A stretch of DNA of 53,470 nucleotides from Cryptosporangium minutisporangium (GTDB taxonomy: Bacteria > Actinomycetota > Actinomycetes > Mycobacteriales > Cryptosporangiaceae), in NCBI RefSeq assembly GCF_039536245.1, contig NZ_BAAAYN010000027.1, forward strand, positions 39,629-93,098. The letters are read 5' to 3'. Both the position numbers and the translations under genes were made by a program. The notes beneath the pieces were generated by a model. It did no database searches. It saw only the letters and a program-made list of their open reading frames with translations, and was not told the DNA's origin. Below are positions 42,311-51,413 of the stretch, in pieces. The stretch's first letter is position 1; each line of letters starts with the position of its first letter.

Positions 42311-42366
42311 ATCCGCCCCCTCAGGATCTCAGCAGCGGAGACGCCGCGTCCCACGGGCCGGTTCAC
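42307..42366 (-). CDS. Repeat-encoded 19-residue mini-ORF 1 (next to lysA)
   Basis: GTG start, product [27 protein letters not shown] site lies just before the stop, and the stop overlaps the lysA GTG (GTGA). It differs from mini-ORFs 2-4 at two bases, one of which changes Cys10 to Ser. No function is known; the likely role, if any, is to pass ribosomes to lysA. Confidence 0.5.
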   Translation of the reverse strand: MNRPVGRGVSAAEILRGRM

Positions 42367-42422
42367 ATCCGCCCCCTCAGGATTTCAGCAGCGCAGACGC
42401 CGCGTCCCACGGGCCGGTTCAC
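42363..42422 (-). CDS. Repeat-encoded mini-ORF 2
   Basis: GTG start, 19 residues ([19 protein letters not shown]). Start overlaps the stop of mini-ORF 3, stop overlaps the start of mini-ORF 1, each by GTGA. Confidence 0.45.
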   Translation of the reverse strand: MNRPVGRGVCAAEILRGRM

Positions 42423-42478
42423 ATCCGCCCCCTCAGGATTTCAGCAGCGCAGACGCCGCGTCCCACGGGCCGGTTCAC
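42419..42478 (-). CDS. Repeat-encoded mini-ORF 3
   Basis: Identical in sequence to mini-ORF 2, in a different frame because the unit length (56) is not a multiple of three. Start and stop overlap neighbours by GTGA. Confidence 0.45.
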   Translation of the reverse strand: MNRPVGRGVCAAEILRGRM

Positions 42479-42534
42479 ATCCGCCCCCTCAGGATTTCAG
42501 CAGCGCAGACGCCGCGTCCCACGGGCCGGTTCAC
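42475..42534 (-). CDS. Repeat-encoded mini-ORF 4 (next to argS)
   Basis: Identical to mini-ORF 2. Its GTG overlaps the argS stop codon (ATGTGA), so ribosomes finishing argS can restart here. Confidence 0.45.
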   Translation of the reverse strand: MNRPVGRGVCAAEILRGRM

Positions 42535-44186
42535 ATCCGCTCCGGAGCGGAGACGCCGAGCAGGCCTAGTCCGTTCGCGACGACCGTGCGGGTGGCCACG
42601 TTGAGCCAGAGCCGGGTCCGGTTGAGGTCGGTGATCTCCTCGTCTCCCTTCGGGATCACCCGGCACTCGTCGTACCAGCGGTGATAGGTGCCTGCGAGCG
42701 ATTCCAGGTAGTGCGCGATCCGGTGCGGTTCGCGCAGCTCGGCCGCGCTCGCCACCACGCGGGGGAACTCGCCCAGCGCGCCCAGCAGCGCCGACTCGCG
42801 CTCGTGCGTGAGCAGTTCCGGCTTGAACGCAGTCTCGTCGAGCGTGATGCCTACGTCAGCTGCGTTTCTGATGACGGCCGCCGTGCGAGCCGCGACGTAC
42901 TGCACGTAGAACACCGGGTTGTCGTTGCTGCGCCGGGCCCAGAGGTCCAGGTCGATGTCGATCGTCTGGTTGACGCTGGAGCGGGAGAGCGCGTACCGGG
43001 ACGCGTCGACCCCGATCGCGTCCACGAGCTCTTCCATCGTGACGACGGTCCCGGCGCGCTTCGACATCCGGACCGGCTGGCCGTCCTTGACCAGGTTGAC
43101 GAGCTGACCGATCAGTACCTGGATGTTGTAGTTCGGGTCGTCGCCTGCGCAGGCCGCGAGCGCCCTGAGCCGCTGCACGTACCCGGTGTGGTCGGCTCCG
43201 AGCATGTAGATGCAGATCTCGAACCCGCGCGCCCGCTTGTCGAGGTAGTAGGCGGCGTCCCCGGCGACGTAGGCGGCCTCGCCGTTGCTCTTGATGATCG
43301 GCCGGTCCTTGTCGTCCCCGAAGTCGGTGGTGCGGAGCCAGACCGCGCCGTCCTTCTCGAAGATGTGACCATGCTCACGGAGCGTGGCGACCGCCCGCTC
43401 GACCGCGCCGGACTCGAACAGCGAGTTCTCGTGGAAGTAGACGTCGAACTCGACGCCGAAGTCGCGCAGGCTGTTCTTCACCTCGTCGAACATCAGGTCG
43501 ACGCCGACCCGGCGGAAGACCTCCTGCGGGTCGTCGCTGGCCAGCGCGTCGGGCTCCCGGCGCAGGACCTCGGCCGCGATCTCGCCGATGTAGTCGCCGC
43601 CGTACCCGTCCTCCGGGGTGGGCTCGCCCTTCGCCGCAGCCAGCAGCGACCGCGCGAACCGGTCGATCTGCGCGCCGTGGTCGTTGAAGTAGTACTCGCG
43701 GGTCACCTCCGCGCCGGACGCCTCCAGCAGCCGGGCCAGCGAGTCGCCGACCGCGGCCCACCGCACGCCGCCGATGTGTACCGGTCCGGTGGGGTTCGCC
43801 GAGACGAATTCGAGGTTGATGCGCAGCTTGTCCAACGTGTCGGTGCGCCCGTAGGCGGCACCGGCCGTGACGATCGCGCGCGCCAGCTCGCCCTGCGCGG
43901 CGGCGTCGAGCGTGAGGTTGAGGAAGCCGGGCCCGGCGACGTCGGCCTTCGCGACGCCGTCGACGCCCGCGAGGGCCTCCGCCAGCCAGCTCGCCAGGTC
44001 CCGGGGCACCACCCCGGCGCGCTTCGCGACCTGCAGTGCGACGTTCGTCGCGTAGTCGCCGTGCTCCGGGTTACGGGGTCGCTCCACCGTCACCGCGTCG
44101 GGCAGCATCTGCGGATCGAGTCCGCGCTCGGCGAAGACAGCGCGCGCGGCAGCGAGGATCGCGGCCGAAAGGGCATCGGGAGTCAC
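42531..44186 (-). CDS. argS: Arginyl-tRNA synthetase
   Basis: 551 residues, class I. The HIGH-type motif reads GPVHIGG, the KMSKS-type motif reads VRMSKRAGT, and the C-terminal DALR domain (from about 430) ends [17 protein letters not shown] start. First gene of the argS-lysA-hom-thrC-thrB operon, joined to lysA through the four mini-ORFs. Confidence 0.97.
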   Translation of the reverse strand: MTPDALSAAILAAARAVFAERGLDPQMLPDAVTVERPRNPEHGDYATNVALQVAKRAGVVPRDLASWLAEALAGVDGVAKADVAGPGFLNLTLDAAAQGELARAIVTAGAAYGRTDTLDKLRINLEFVSANPTGPVHIGGVRWAAVGDSLARLLEASGAEVTREYYFNDHGAQIDRFARSLLAAAKGEPTPEDGYGGDYIGEIAAEVLRREPDALASDDPQEVFRRVGVDLMFDEVKNSLRDFGVEFDVYFHENSLFESGAVERAVATLREHGHIFEKDGAVWLRTTDFGDDKDRPIIKSNGEAAYVAGDAAYYLDKRARGFEICIYMLGADHTGYVQRLRALAACAGDDPNYNIQVLIGQLVNLVKDGQPVRMSKRAGTVVTMEELVDAIGVDASRYALSRSSVNQTIDIDLDLWARRSNDNPVFYVQYVAARTAAVIRNAADVGITLDETAFKPELLTHERESALLGALGEFPRVVASAAELREPHRIAHYLESLAGTYHRWYDECRVIPKGDEEITDLNRTRLWLNVATRTVVANGLGLLGVSAPERM

Positions 44187-44407
44187 TACGTCATGCTATC
44201 GAGCGTCGCTGGGCAGCCCCGCCCGCTACCGTGGGGGCGAGCGCACGCGTGCCCCGCGGGCCGAGCGCGCGGAACGAGACGCGATCATGAGTCGTTACCT
44301 GATCGGGCCTCGGTTGCCTGGAGTGCCGGCCCGCACGCACGGTCCGCATCCTCCCCGGGGCCTTCGCCAGCACGGCGGGCCCGCGCACGGAAGTCATGAA
44401 AGGTCCC
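44187..44407. other. Divergent intergenic region argS / DUF3105
   Basis: About 220 nt, GC-rich, with no gene I can support. Promoters of both divergent genes should lie here, but I cannot place them. Confidence 0.3.
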
Positions 44408-45430
44408 ATGCCGTCCAACAGCACGCAGCGCAGGTCCGGTTCCGGTAAGCGGCCCGAGCGCGCCTCGACCGGCAAGTCGACCCCGGCCGAGAAGGTCGCG
44501 AGCACGCCGACCGAGCCCACGGCCGAGGCGGCCGACCCCGACACGCCCGGCACCGAGACGCCGAGCGCCGAGAAGTCCGGCGCGACGAAGGCTGCCGAGA
44601 AGAGCACGGGCGCCAAGACGACGGCGAAGACCACCGCAGCCAAGGCGGGTGCCACGAAGCCCGGTGCCGCCAAGCCAGGGAAGTCCACCCCCGGCCGCGC
44701 GGGTTCCGGCGGCGGGAAGGGCCCGACCGGTCGGGGGCCCGGCAAGGGGCCGGCCGGCAAGGGCGGCGGCCGCGGCCGGCAGCCGGTGAAGGTCGTCAAG
44801 GCGGGCCTGCCCTGGGGCAACATCGCGCTCGGCGGCATCGTGGCGATCGTCGCGCTGAGCATCATCGGCTACGGCGTCTGGTACTCGTGGGACGCCAGCA
44901 AGCCGTTCGGCGAGCGCCGGTCGCAGCAGATCGACGGCGTGCAGAACTACCGGGCCAAGGACGTCAAGTGGCTCACCCAGAACCACGTCGGCGGCAAGGT
45001 GAAGTACGAAACCGCACCGCCGGTGGGCGGTAACCACAACGGCGCGTGGGAGAACTGCAACGGCGACGTCTACGCCAAGCAGATCCCGAACGAGCACGCC
45101 GTGCACAGCCTCGAGCACGGCGCGGTCTGGGTGACCTACAACCCCGACCTGCCGCAGGCGCAGATCGACCAGCTGGCCAAGAAGGTCAAGGGCAAGGACT
45201 ACATGCTGATGAGTCCGTACCCGGGGCTCGACAAGCCGATCTCGCTGCAGGCGTGGGGCTTCCAGCTCAAGGTCGACAGCGCGAGCGACAAGCGGATCGA
45301 CGAGTTCATCACCCAGTTCCGGCTGAACGCCACCGTGGAGTCCGGCGCGAGCTGCTCGAACGGCGTCACCGTGACCGGTGACACGCCGCAGGAGGCCGGG
45401 GCCACCGACGGGATGAACCCCGGTAGCTGA
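44408..45430 (+). CDS. DUF3105 family membrane protein
   Basis: 340 residues from the ATG at 44408, chosen because AAAGG precedes it; another ATG lies 12 nt upstream. The N-terminal third (1-135) is a Lys/Ala/Thr/Gly-rich disordered tail on the cytoplasmic side, followed by one membrane helix (about 143-163) and an external DUF3105 domain with PPVGGNHNGAWENCNGDVY, HAVHSLEHGAVWVTY and LQAWGFQLKV. Conserved His/Cys residues suggest a metal or redox role; the function is unknown. Paralogue at 46272. Confidence 0.85.
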   Translation: MPSNSTQRRSGSGKRPERASTGKSTPAEKVASTPTEPTAEAADPDTPGTETPSAEKSGATKAAEKSTGAKTTAKTTAAKAGATKPGAAKPGKSTPGRAGSGGGKGPTGRGPGKGPAGKGGGRGRQPVKVVKAGLPWGNIALGGIVAIVALSIIGYGVWYSWDASKPFGERRSQQIDGVQNYRAKDVKWLTQNHVGGKVKYETAPPVGGNHNGAWENCNGDVYAKQIPNEHAVHSLEHGAVWVTYNPDLPQAQIDQLAKKVKGKDYMLMSPYPGLDKPISLQAWGFQLKVDSASDKRIDEFITQFRLNATVESGASCSNGVTVTGDTPQEAGATDGMNPGS

Positions 45431-45474
45431 CCGAACTCGGTAATCGACAGGACTCTGTAGCCGATTGGGGTGGG

Positions 45475-46275
45475 GTGGCGCACGGACGGGGGTTCGTCGG
45501 CGCGCGGCGTCGGCTCGACGAACTCGACGCAGAGGACGCTTCGGCCGGCGTCGGTGACGACGCCGGCGACGTCTCGTCGGCCGAGCCGACGACTAACGAC
45601 GAGGCGGACGCTCAGCCGCGCGCCGACCACGACGGAGCGGACAGCGGGGGCACCGCCGCGCGGCGGTCGGGGCGGAAGACGCGCATCTTCCGTGCGGTGA
45701 TGGCCGCGCTGCTGGTGCTGGCGGTCGGACTCGGCGTCGGCTTCTGGGCGGGGAAGCCGCACCGGCCGGGCGACGACTCGGCGGACGCCGGCTTCACCCG
45801 CGACATGCTGACCCACCACGCCCAGGCCGTGACGATGGCGTCGCTGGAGTACCGGGTCACCACCGACGGAGGGCTGCGGCAGCTCGCGATCGACATGACG
45901 CTGACCCAGCAGGCGCAGATCGGTCTGATGATCGGCTGGCTGCGCAGCTGGGACCTGACGCCGACCAGCACCGAGCCCGCGATGGCGTGGATGCCCGATG
46001 GCGGACGGACGCTGATCGTCGACGGACGAATGCCCGGCATGGCCAGCGACGCTCAGTTGCGGCAGCTGCGCACGTCCACCGGCACCGCCAGGGACCTGCT
46101 CTTCATCGAGCTGATGATCCAGCACCACCTGGGCGGTATCCACATGGCGGACGCCGCGCTGAAGCAGGCAGAGGACGACCAGGTGCTGCACCTGGCGCGG
46201 GAGATCAAAACGTCGCAACAGTCGGAGATCGACGCGTTGCAACAGGCACAGAAGCGGTTGAGCGGAGAGAAATGA
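45475..46275 (+). CDS. DUF305 family protein (putative metal-binding, ferritin-like)
   Basis: 266 residues from GTG. An acidic N-terminus precedes one membrane helix (about 73-93), then an external four-helix DUF305 domain carrying DMLTHHAQAVTMA and MIQHHLGGIHMA. The paired His-Met motifs are the family's hallmark; DUF305 members such as cyanobacterial CopM bind copper. It lies between two DUF3105 genes and overlaps the second by ATGA. Confidence 0.88.
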   Translation: MAHGRGFVGARRRLDELDAEDASAGVGDDAGDVSSAEPTTNDEADAQPRADHDGADSGGTAARRSGRKTRIFRAVMAALLVLAVGLGVGFWAGKPHRPGDDSADAGFTRDMLTHHAQAVTMASLEYRVTTDGGLRQLAIDMTLTQQAQIGLMIGWLRSWDLTPTSTEPAMAWMPDGGRTLIVDGRMPGMASDAQLRQLRTSTGTARDLLFIELMIQHHLGGIHMADAALKQAEDDQVLHLAREIKTSQQSEIDALQQAQKRLSGEK

Positions 46276-47102
46276 GCTCGACGTCGCCCGGCGAGTCACC
46301 ACCGCACGGGGAGGTCCCGCCCGCACCGGACGGCACACCGGGTTACCCGCCGCCGGGATACCCGCCGAACGCCCCGCCGGGCGGGTACCCGTCCAGCGGC
46401 TACCCGCCGCCGACCGGCTTCCCGCCGCCCGGCGGATTTCCGCCCCCGACCGGCTTCCCGCCTCCTGGCGGCTTTCCACCCCCGGCAGGCTTCCCGCCGC
46501 CGGGTGGAGCCAAGCCGCCGCGCAGCAACGGCAAGCTCGTCGCGGGCATCGTCATCGGCGTCGTGCTGGTGCTGCTGGTCTGCGGCGGCATCGTCACCAC
46601 CACCGTGCTGGTGCTGAACAACAGCCCGAGCACCTCGACGGCGACCACGATCGACGGCGTCGTGGACTACCGCAAGACGCAGCCGGAGATCCTCACGACC
46701 AAGCACGTCGACAGCGCCCCCGGCTACCCGGTCACACCGCCGGTCGGTGGCGACCACAACACCCAGTGGCAGAACTGCCAGGGCGACGTCTACGCCGCGA
46801 AGATCGACGACACCCGCGCCGTCCACAGCCTCGAACACGGCGCGGTCTGGATCACTTACCGGCCAGGCCTCCCGGCCGACCAGCTCGAAGCGCTGAAGCG
46901 GCGCGTCGTCGGCAAGAACTACACGATGCTGAGCCCGTACCCCACCCTCGACCAGGCGATCTCGCTGCAGGCCTGGGGTTATCAGCTCAAAGTCGACGAC
47001 GCCGACGACGAGCGCATCGACGAATTCCTGACCAAGTACCGCATGTCCGCGTCGATCGAGTCCGGCGCGCCCTGCAGCAACGGCTCAACAGCCACCGACT
47101 GA
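46272..47102 (+). CDS. DUF3105 family membrane protein with Pro/Gly-rich tail
   Basis: 276 residues. The N-terminus is a PGYPP / GFPPP repeat region (about 15-80), followed by a membrane helix (about 90-113) and a DUF3105 domain with PPVGGDHNTQWQNCQGDVY, AVHSLEHGAVWITY and LQAWGYQLKV. Compared with the paralogue at 44408 the external domain is similar and the cytoplasmic tail is unrelated. The ATG overlaps the DUF305 stop. Confidence 0.85.
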   Translation: MSSTSPGESPPHGEVPPAPDGTPGYPPPGYPPNAPPGGYPSSGYPPPTGFPPPGGFPPPTGFPPPGGFPPPAGFPPPGGAKPPRSNGKLVAGIVIGVVLVLLVCGGIVTTTVLVLNNSPSTSTATTIDGVVDYRKTQPEILTTKHVDSAPGYPVTPPVGGDHNTQWQNCQGDVYAAKIDDTRAVHSLEHGAVWITYRPGLPADQLEALKRRVVGKNYTMLSPYPTLDQAISLQAWGYQLKVDDADDERIDEFLTKYRMSASIESGAPCSNGSTATD

Positions 47103-47115
47103 CGCCGGGCCCGAC

Positions 47116-47165
47116 AGGCGTTGCACACTCGCATCCCCGATAGCGGCCAGAAGTGTGCAACGCCT
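47116..47165 (+). terminator. 14-bp inverted repeat downstream of the DUF3105 gene
   Basis: Arms AGGCGTTGCACACT (47116-47129) and its exact reverse complement (47152-47165) flank a 22-nt loop, 13 nt after the stop codon and 57 nt before the tRNA. Probably the terminator of the DUF3105-DUF305-DUF3105 unit, although the loop is long. Confidence 0.55.
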
Positions 47166-47222
47166 CCCCGGACCTGATGCGCGAGCTGCCGAGGGCTGCT
47201 GCTAGGCTTTAGCCGTTCCTGA

Positions 47223-47294
47223 GCCCCCGTAGCTCAGGGGATAGAGCACCGCCCTCCGGAGGCGGGGGCGCAGGTTCGAATCCTGCCGGGGGCA
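47223..47294 (+). tRNA. tRNA-Arg (anticodon CCG)
   Basis: Full cloverleaf: acceptor GCCCCCG/CGGGGGC, D arm GCTC/GAGC, anticodon stem CCGCC/GGCGG with loop CTCCGGA (anticodon CCG at 47256-47258), T arm GCAGG-TTCGAAT-CCTGC, discriminator A. It reads CGG codons. CCA is not encoded. Confidence 0.97.
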
Positions 47295-47298
47295 CTCG

Positions 47299-48267
47299 CT
47301 AATGATCGACGTTGCGCTTGGTCGCCAGCCGGATCGGATCGGGCCACCGAACGTCCCACGCCCAGCCCAGTCGCTCGAACACCCAGATCAGCCGAGCCGA
47401 CGGATCGAGCTGTCCGCGCAGCACTCCGTGGCGCGCACCGGTCGGGTCGGCGTGGTGGGAGTTGTGCCAGCTCTCGCCGAACGACAGGATCGCCAGCGGC
47501 CAGAAGTTCGTCGCCCGGTCCTTGTCCCTGCTGACGAACGGCCGAGAGCCGACGACGTGGCAGATCGAGTTGACCGACCAGGTCACGTGGTGCAGCAGCG
47601 CCATCCGCACGAGACCGCCCCAGAACAGGCCGGTCAGCGCGCCCGTCCAGGACCAGGTGACGAGGCCACCGATCACGGCGGGGGTCAGAAGCGAGACCGC
47701 GATCAGCGGGCCGAACAACCGGTCCACGGTCCGCATGTCGCGGTCGGCGACGAGATCGGGCGCGAAGCGAGCCCGGTTGGTCGTCTCCTTGTCGAAGAAC
47801 CATCCGCAGTGGGCGTAGAACAGGCCCTTGGCCAGGGCGCCGACGCTCGTCCCGTACCGCCACGGGGAGTGCGGGTCGCCCTCTCGGTCGGTGAACGCGT
47901 GATGGCGACGATGGTCGGCCACCCACTGGATGACCGAGCCTTCGACCGCCAGCGAGCCGGCGACGGCCAGCGCCACCCGGAGCGGGCGACGGGCTTTGAA
48001 CGAACCATGGGTGAGGTAGCGGTGGTATCCGACCGTCACCCCGAGCCCCGTGATCACGTAGCCGGTGACGGCCATCGCGGCGTCGAGGGCCGTGAGACCC
48101 CAGCCCCAGGCGAGCGGCACGGCGGCGACCAACGCGACGAACGGCAGGGCGACGAAGGTCCACAGGGTGACCAACGAGAGGGTGGAGTGCGGGCTGTCGA
48201 TCAGCAGCGGCTTCGGCTGACGGGGCGCCGGCGCCGGTCTGGTGGGGGCGGAGGTATCTGTGCTCAT
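47299..48267 (-). CDS. Acyl-CoA/acyl-lipid delta-9-type fatty acid desaturase
   Basis: 322 residues. Integral membrane di-iron desaturase with the three His boxes HRYLTH, HRRHH and HNSHH and hydrophobic segments at about 30-55, 60-80, 155-200. Introduces a cis double bond into membrane acyl chains, usually at C9. The ATG at 48267 gives MSTDTSAPTRP, a Pro-rich start. Ends 4 nt from the tRNA gene on the opposite strand. Confidence 0.93.
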   Translation of the reverse strand: MSTDTSAPTRPAPAPRQPKPLLIDSPHSTLSLVTLWTFVALPFVALVAAVPLAWGWGLTALDAAMAVTGYVITGLGVTVGYHRYLTHGSFKARRPLRVALAVAGSLAVEGSVIQWVADHRRHHAFTDREGDPHSPWRYGTSVGALAKGLFYAHCGWFFDKETTNRARFAPDLVADRDMRTVDRLFGPLIAVSLLTPAVIGGLVTWSWTGALTGLFWGGLVRMALLHHVTWSVNSICHVVGSRPFVSRDKDRATNFWPLAILSFGESWHNSHHADPTGARHGVLRGQLDPSARLIWVFERLGWAWDVRWPDPIRLATKRNVDH

Positions 48268-48463
48268 GCCATGGCTCCTCGGCGCACCTCGTCGGCTCAC
48301 CCGTCGTAGTGACGAGCGGTTACCGGACGGGGACGTAGCGAACGAATACTGGACGGGCCGCGGAGTCTGGGCGGCCGGCCACCGTGGACGTGTCCACACA
48401 GTGGGGCAATTGTCGTGTACCCGAATTTTCGCCGAGGAAACCGGCCATCGCGGATTGCGTCGA

Positions 48464-49279
48464 TCAGCCCGGGACGAACATGCCTTTCCGCAGCTGGGCC
48501 AATGTTGCGGACAGCAGTCGCGAGACATGCATCTGGGAGACACCGATCTCCTGCGCGATCTGCGTCTGGGTCTGCTCCTCGACAAACCTCAGGTACAGGA
48601 TCCGGCGTTCCCGCGGCGGCAACGCCGCCACCAGCGGGGCGAGCGCCTCGTGGTCGTCCACCCGCTCGAACGGTCGGTCGAGATCGGGGAGCAGGTCGCC
48701 CAGCGTCGGCGCGCCCGGCCGCGGCGTGCTCGGCCGGTCCAGCGATCCGGCCGTGTACGCGTCGCCGGCCTGCAGTCCCTCGATGACCTGCTCCCGAGGT
48801 AGTCGCAGATACGTGGCGAGCTCACCGGCCGTGGGCGCGCGGCCGGTGCGGTGCGACAACTCCTGCGTCGCAGCGCGCAGCTGCAGATGCAGCTCTTGCA
48901 GACGACGCGGCACCCGCACGTCCCATCCGCGGTCCCGAAAATGTCGGCGCAATTCCCCGGTGATCGTCGGAATCGCGTACACGGGGAAGGCAATTCCCCG
49001 ACCAGGGTCGAAACGATCGACGGCCTTGATCAGCCCGACGCGGGCGACCTGCACCAAGTCGTCGAGGGGCTCACCGCGGTCGCGAAAGCGCCACGCCAGG
49101 TTGCGTGCGAGCGACAGATATTCGGTGACCAGCGCGTCCCGAACCACACCTCGTTGTCGGTCGTCGACGGCCAGTCCCGCGAGCCGCACGAACAGCCCGT
49201 CCACCACTGCAGGGTCCGGGCGTGTGCCGGCGAGCCGGTCGGCACGGTCCGGAGTCTTCTCAAGCGTGTCCGGGCTCAC
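48464..49279 (-). CDS. Alternative sigma factor, SigB/SigF type
   Basis: 271 residues from the GTG at 49279, which follows GAGGAGG. Region 2 (LARNLAWRFRDRGEPLDDLVQ), region 3 (GRAPTAGELATYL) and region 4 (LPPRERRILYLRF, then TQTQIAQEIGVSQMHVSRLL) are intact. Actinobacterial members direct stress, envelope or sporulation regulons and are usually held by an RsbW-type anti-sigma factor; none is encoded next to it, though a STAS protein is present at 16024. Confidence 0.93.
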   Translation of the reverse strand: MSPDTLEKTPDRADRLAGTRPDPAVVDGLFVRLAGLAVDDRQRGVVRDALVTEYLSLARNLAWRFRDRGEPLDDLVQVARVGLIKAVDRFDPGRGIAFPVYAIPTITGELRRHFRDRGWDVRVPRRLQELHLQLRAATQELSHRTGRAPTAGELATYLRLPREQVIEGLQAGDAYTAGSLDRPSTPRPGAPTLGDLLPDLDRPFERVDDHEALAPLVAALPPRERRILYLRFVEEQTQTQIAQEIGVSQMHVSRLLSATLAQLRKGMFVPG

Positions 49280-49440
49280 GGGGCCTCCTCGGCACGTCGA
49301 GACCGGATGCCCGCGACGCCTTGCCATAGCACGCGATCCGGTTCGGACGGGCGATCCCGTACAGCCGAGCACGGATCAGCGCTCTCGCACCTTTAGTAAC
49401 CAGTTCCCGGGTGAACGAACCCTCGTACCGAGTCGGCCGG

Positions 49441-50058
49441 CTACTCCAGGAGATCCTCGGCGTCGAGGTCTTCCAGGCGAACCGCGTCCCGGCCATCGAA
49501 GACGACGAGTACCCCGTCGGCGGTCGGGCCGCCCTCCGCGAACCGCAGGACCCACTCGCTGCCCGGGTAGAACGTGATCTCCGGACCGGCCAGCCGAGCT
49601 GCGTCCCCCACCGAGGTCCGCGCCAGGCGCGTCGCCGCGTCGACGTACCGGTCGGTGTCGAGCAGGACGTCCGCGAGCAACAGCAGATCGACCTCGGCGA
49701 CGTCCTGCCCCTGTTGCAGGAGGATGCTGAACCAGCCCTCGGTCAGGAACCGCCAGAGCACGATGCCCTGCGGGCCCTCCTCCGGCTCCACCAGGAATCG
49801 CAGCGCCCGCACGGCGGAACCGTCGATACCGGCACGCGCTGCGGTCCGGCGAGGATCCGCGTCGAAAGCGTCGATCGCTTCGCGGGACGGGAAGCTGAGC
49901 AGATGCGCTTCCGTGCAGCCGTCCGCCGACCGGACGCGTCGCTCGACCAGCGCCCCGTGATCGGGCAGCAAGCCCAGCACGAGTTCCTCGTACCGCGCCA
50001 GGTTCTGCGCTTGGTCAGGAGGAACTCGAACAAAGGCCACCATCGTCAGGCTGGTCAT
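49441..50058 (-). CDS. Hypothetical protein, dimeric alpha/beta-barrel-like N-terminus
   Basis: 205 residues. The first ~100 residues (TMVAFVRVPPDQAQNLARYE, then HLLSFPSREAIDAFDADP) resemble the DUF1330/antibiotic-biosynthesis-monooxygenase fold. The second half (GWFSILLQQGQ, then SEWVLRFAEGG, VLVVFDGRDAVRLEDL) is not recognised. No known partner nearby. Minus-strand start ATG at 50058. Confidence 0.65.
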   Translation of the reverse strand: MTSLTMVAFVRVPPDQAQNLARYEELVLGLLPDHGALVERRVRSADGCTEAHLLSFPSREAIDAFDADPRRTAARAGIDGSAVRALRFLVEPEEGPQGIVLWRFLTEGWFSILLQQGQDVAEVDLLLLADVLLDTDRYVDAATRLARTSVGDAARLAGPEITFYPGSEWVLRFAEGGPTADGVLVVFDGRDAVRLEDLDAEDLLE

Positions 50059-50344
50059 GACCCGACACTAATCCCCCGACGTCCGGAGCCTCGGACGAGC
50101 GTCGTCCACTGTCCCCAGCACGTAACTACTGACTGCTATCGTTCCGGATGTTTGAGTAGCGCTTCCATCGCCGTTAGTACCACTTCGCGCGAGCCGAGAC
50201 CCCGCTCGTTCGGTACCGGGTTTCAGCGACCGATCAACCCACCGCCGCTAGCCGGCGCGCATGCCGCAGGCGACGCCTCGTCGACGCCTCCAGGCCTCTC
50301 CGCGCCGCATCTCGGACGGTCGGGTCCGTCCACGAGGGGCCCTC
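50059..50344. other. Divergent intergenic region
   Basis: 286 nt between the hypothetical gene and the glycosyltransferase remnant. The glycosyltransferase frame stays open to 50261, but the upstream codons look non-conserved. A modestly AT-rich part around 50120-50180 could hold promoters. No repeat or gene seen. Confidence 0.3.
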
Positions 50345-51316
50345 GTGACCGTTCGATACAGCTTTGTCAGCACTTACCCGCCGACCCGCTGCGGCCTGGC
50401 CGGTTACACGGCTTCACTCCGCGCCGCGTTGCCCGGCGACGACGCCGTTGACCGGCCCGTCATCAGGGTGACGGAGGAGGCGCGGGACGACTCACCGCCC
50501 GAGGTGGTCGCCGAGCTGCTGGCCGGCGACCGGGGCAGTCTGCGGCGCGCGGCGAGCGAGATCAACCTCACCGACGTCGCGATCGTCCAGTACGAAGACG
50601 GCCTCTACGGCGGCCCCGACGGAGAAGAGGTGCTCGCCCTGCTGGACGCGATCCGGGTGCCGCGGATCGTCGTACTGCGCACCGTTCCCGCCGCTCCCTC
50701 GTGGCGGCAGCGGTGGGTGCTGCAGTCCATCCTGGACCGGTCCGAAGCGATCGTCCTGTTGACCGTCGCGGCGAAGAATTGCCTGGCGGCCGAGTACCGG
50801 GTCGCTCCCTCGAGACTCCACGTCATACCGTACGGCGCCCATCCGGTCGGACCACCGGCACCAGTCCGACCTCGCGGACGACCCACCGTCGTGACCTGGG
50901 CGCTGCTCGGCCCGGGCGAAGGCATCGAGTGGGGCATCGACGCTCTGCGAGAGCTGCATGACCTCGAACCGCGGCCGCAGTACGTCATCGCCGGCCCAAC
51001 CCACCCGAGGGTGCTCGCGCTCGAGGGCGAGGCGTACCGGGAACGGTTGTCGGCGCACGTCCGCCGCTGCGGACTGGACGACTACCTCCACTTCGACGAG
51101 CAGTGCGGCGACGCCGCATCGCTGGAACGGTTGATCGCTGCCGCCGACGTCGTCCTGCTGCCCTACGACTCCCCGACCAGATCTCCTCCGGGGTGCTGAG
51201 CCAGGCCGTCGCGGCACCTCCTGCCGGTGGTGGCGACTCCGTTCCCACAGGCGTTGGAGATCCTGGCCGATGGGGCCGGCCGGCTGGTCCCGTACCGCGA
51301 CCCGTACGAAGCGTAA
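50345..51316 (+). pseudogene. Glycosyltransferase family 4, frameshifted
   Basis: Begins at GTG 50345 (VTVRYSFVSTYPPTRCGLAGY) and reads as a GT4 enzyme for 285 codons. Near 51171-51175 the frame shifts and the original frame stops at 51199. The typical donor-site text continues in frame +1 (DQISSGVLSQAVAA) to about 51214, then returns to the original frame (LPVVATPFPQALEILADG, in order) and stops at 51316. Two compensating one-base changes thus create a premature stop. The protein would also be shorter than usual GT4 enzymes at the C-terminus. Sequencing error is the alternative. Confidence 0.7.
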
Positions 51317-51413
51317 GGTTGGCACGCGTCGTACGGAGGAGGGCCATGCAGCGCCCGGTACGCAGCCAGTCGACCGGCTCCTCCTCGAGGTGTCGGCGGT
51401 CGGCTGCTGCTCC

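Larger units (their letters stand above)
42308..42531. repeat. 56-bp tandem array, four copies, argS-lysA junction
   Basis: Units begin at 42308, 42364, 42420 and 42476 with CACATCCGCCCCCTCAGGAT and end CCACGGGCCGGTT. Units 2-4 are identical; unit 1 has two base changes. The end of argS (from 42532) shares CACATCCG and GCGGAGACGCCG with the unit, so the array probably grew from the argS/lysA junction. Confidence 0.95.

Noticed and set aside
42308-42540. Possible CRISPR-like array at the argS-lysA junction
   Set aside because: Units are contiguous 56-bp copies without unique spacers, and no cas genes are present.
48920-48945. CGGTCCCGAAAATG in the sigma factor gene as another TTTCGGGA repeat
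   Set aside because: It is a single match in coding sequence without the ~40-nt neighbours.
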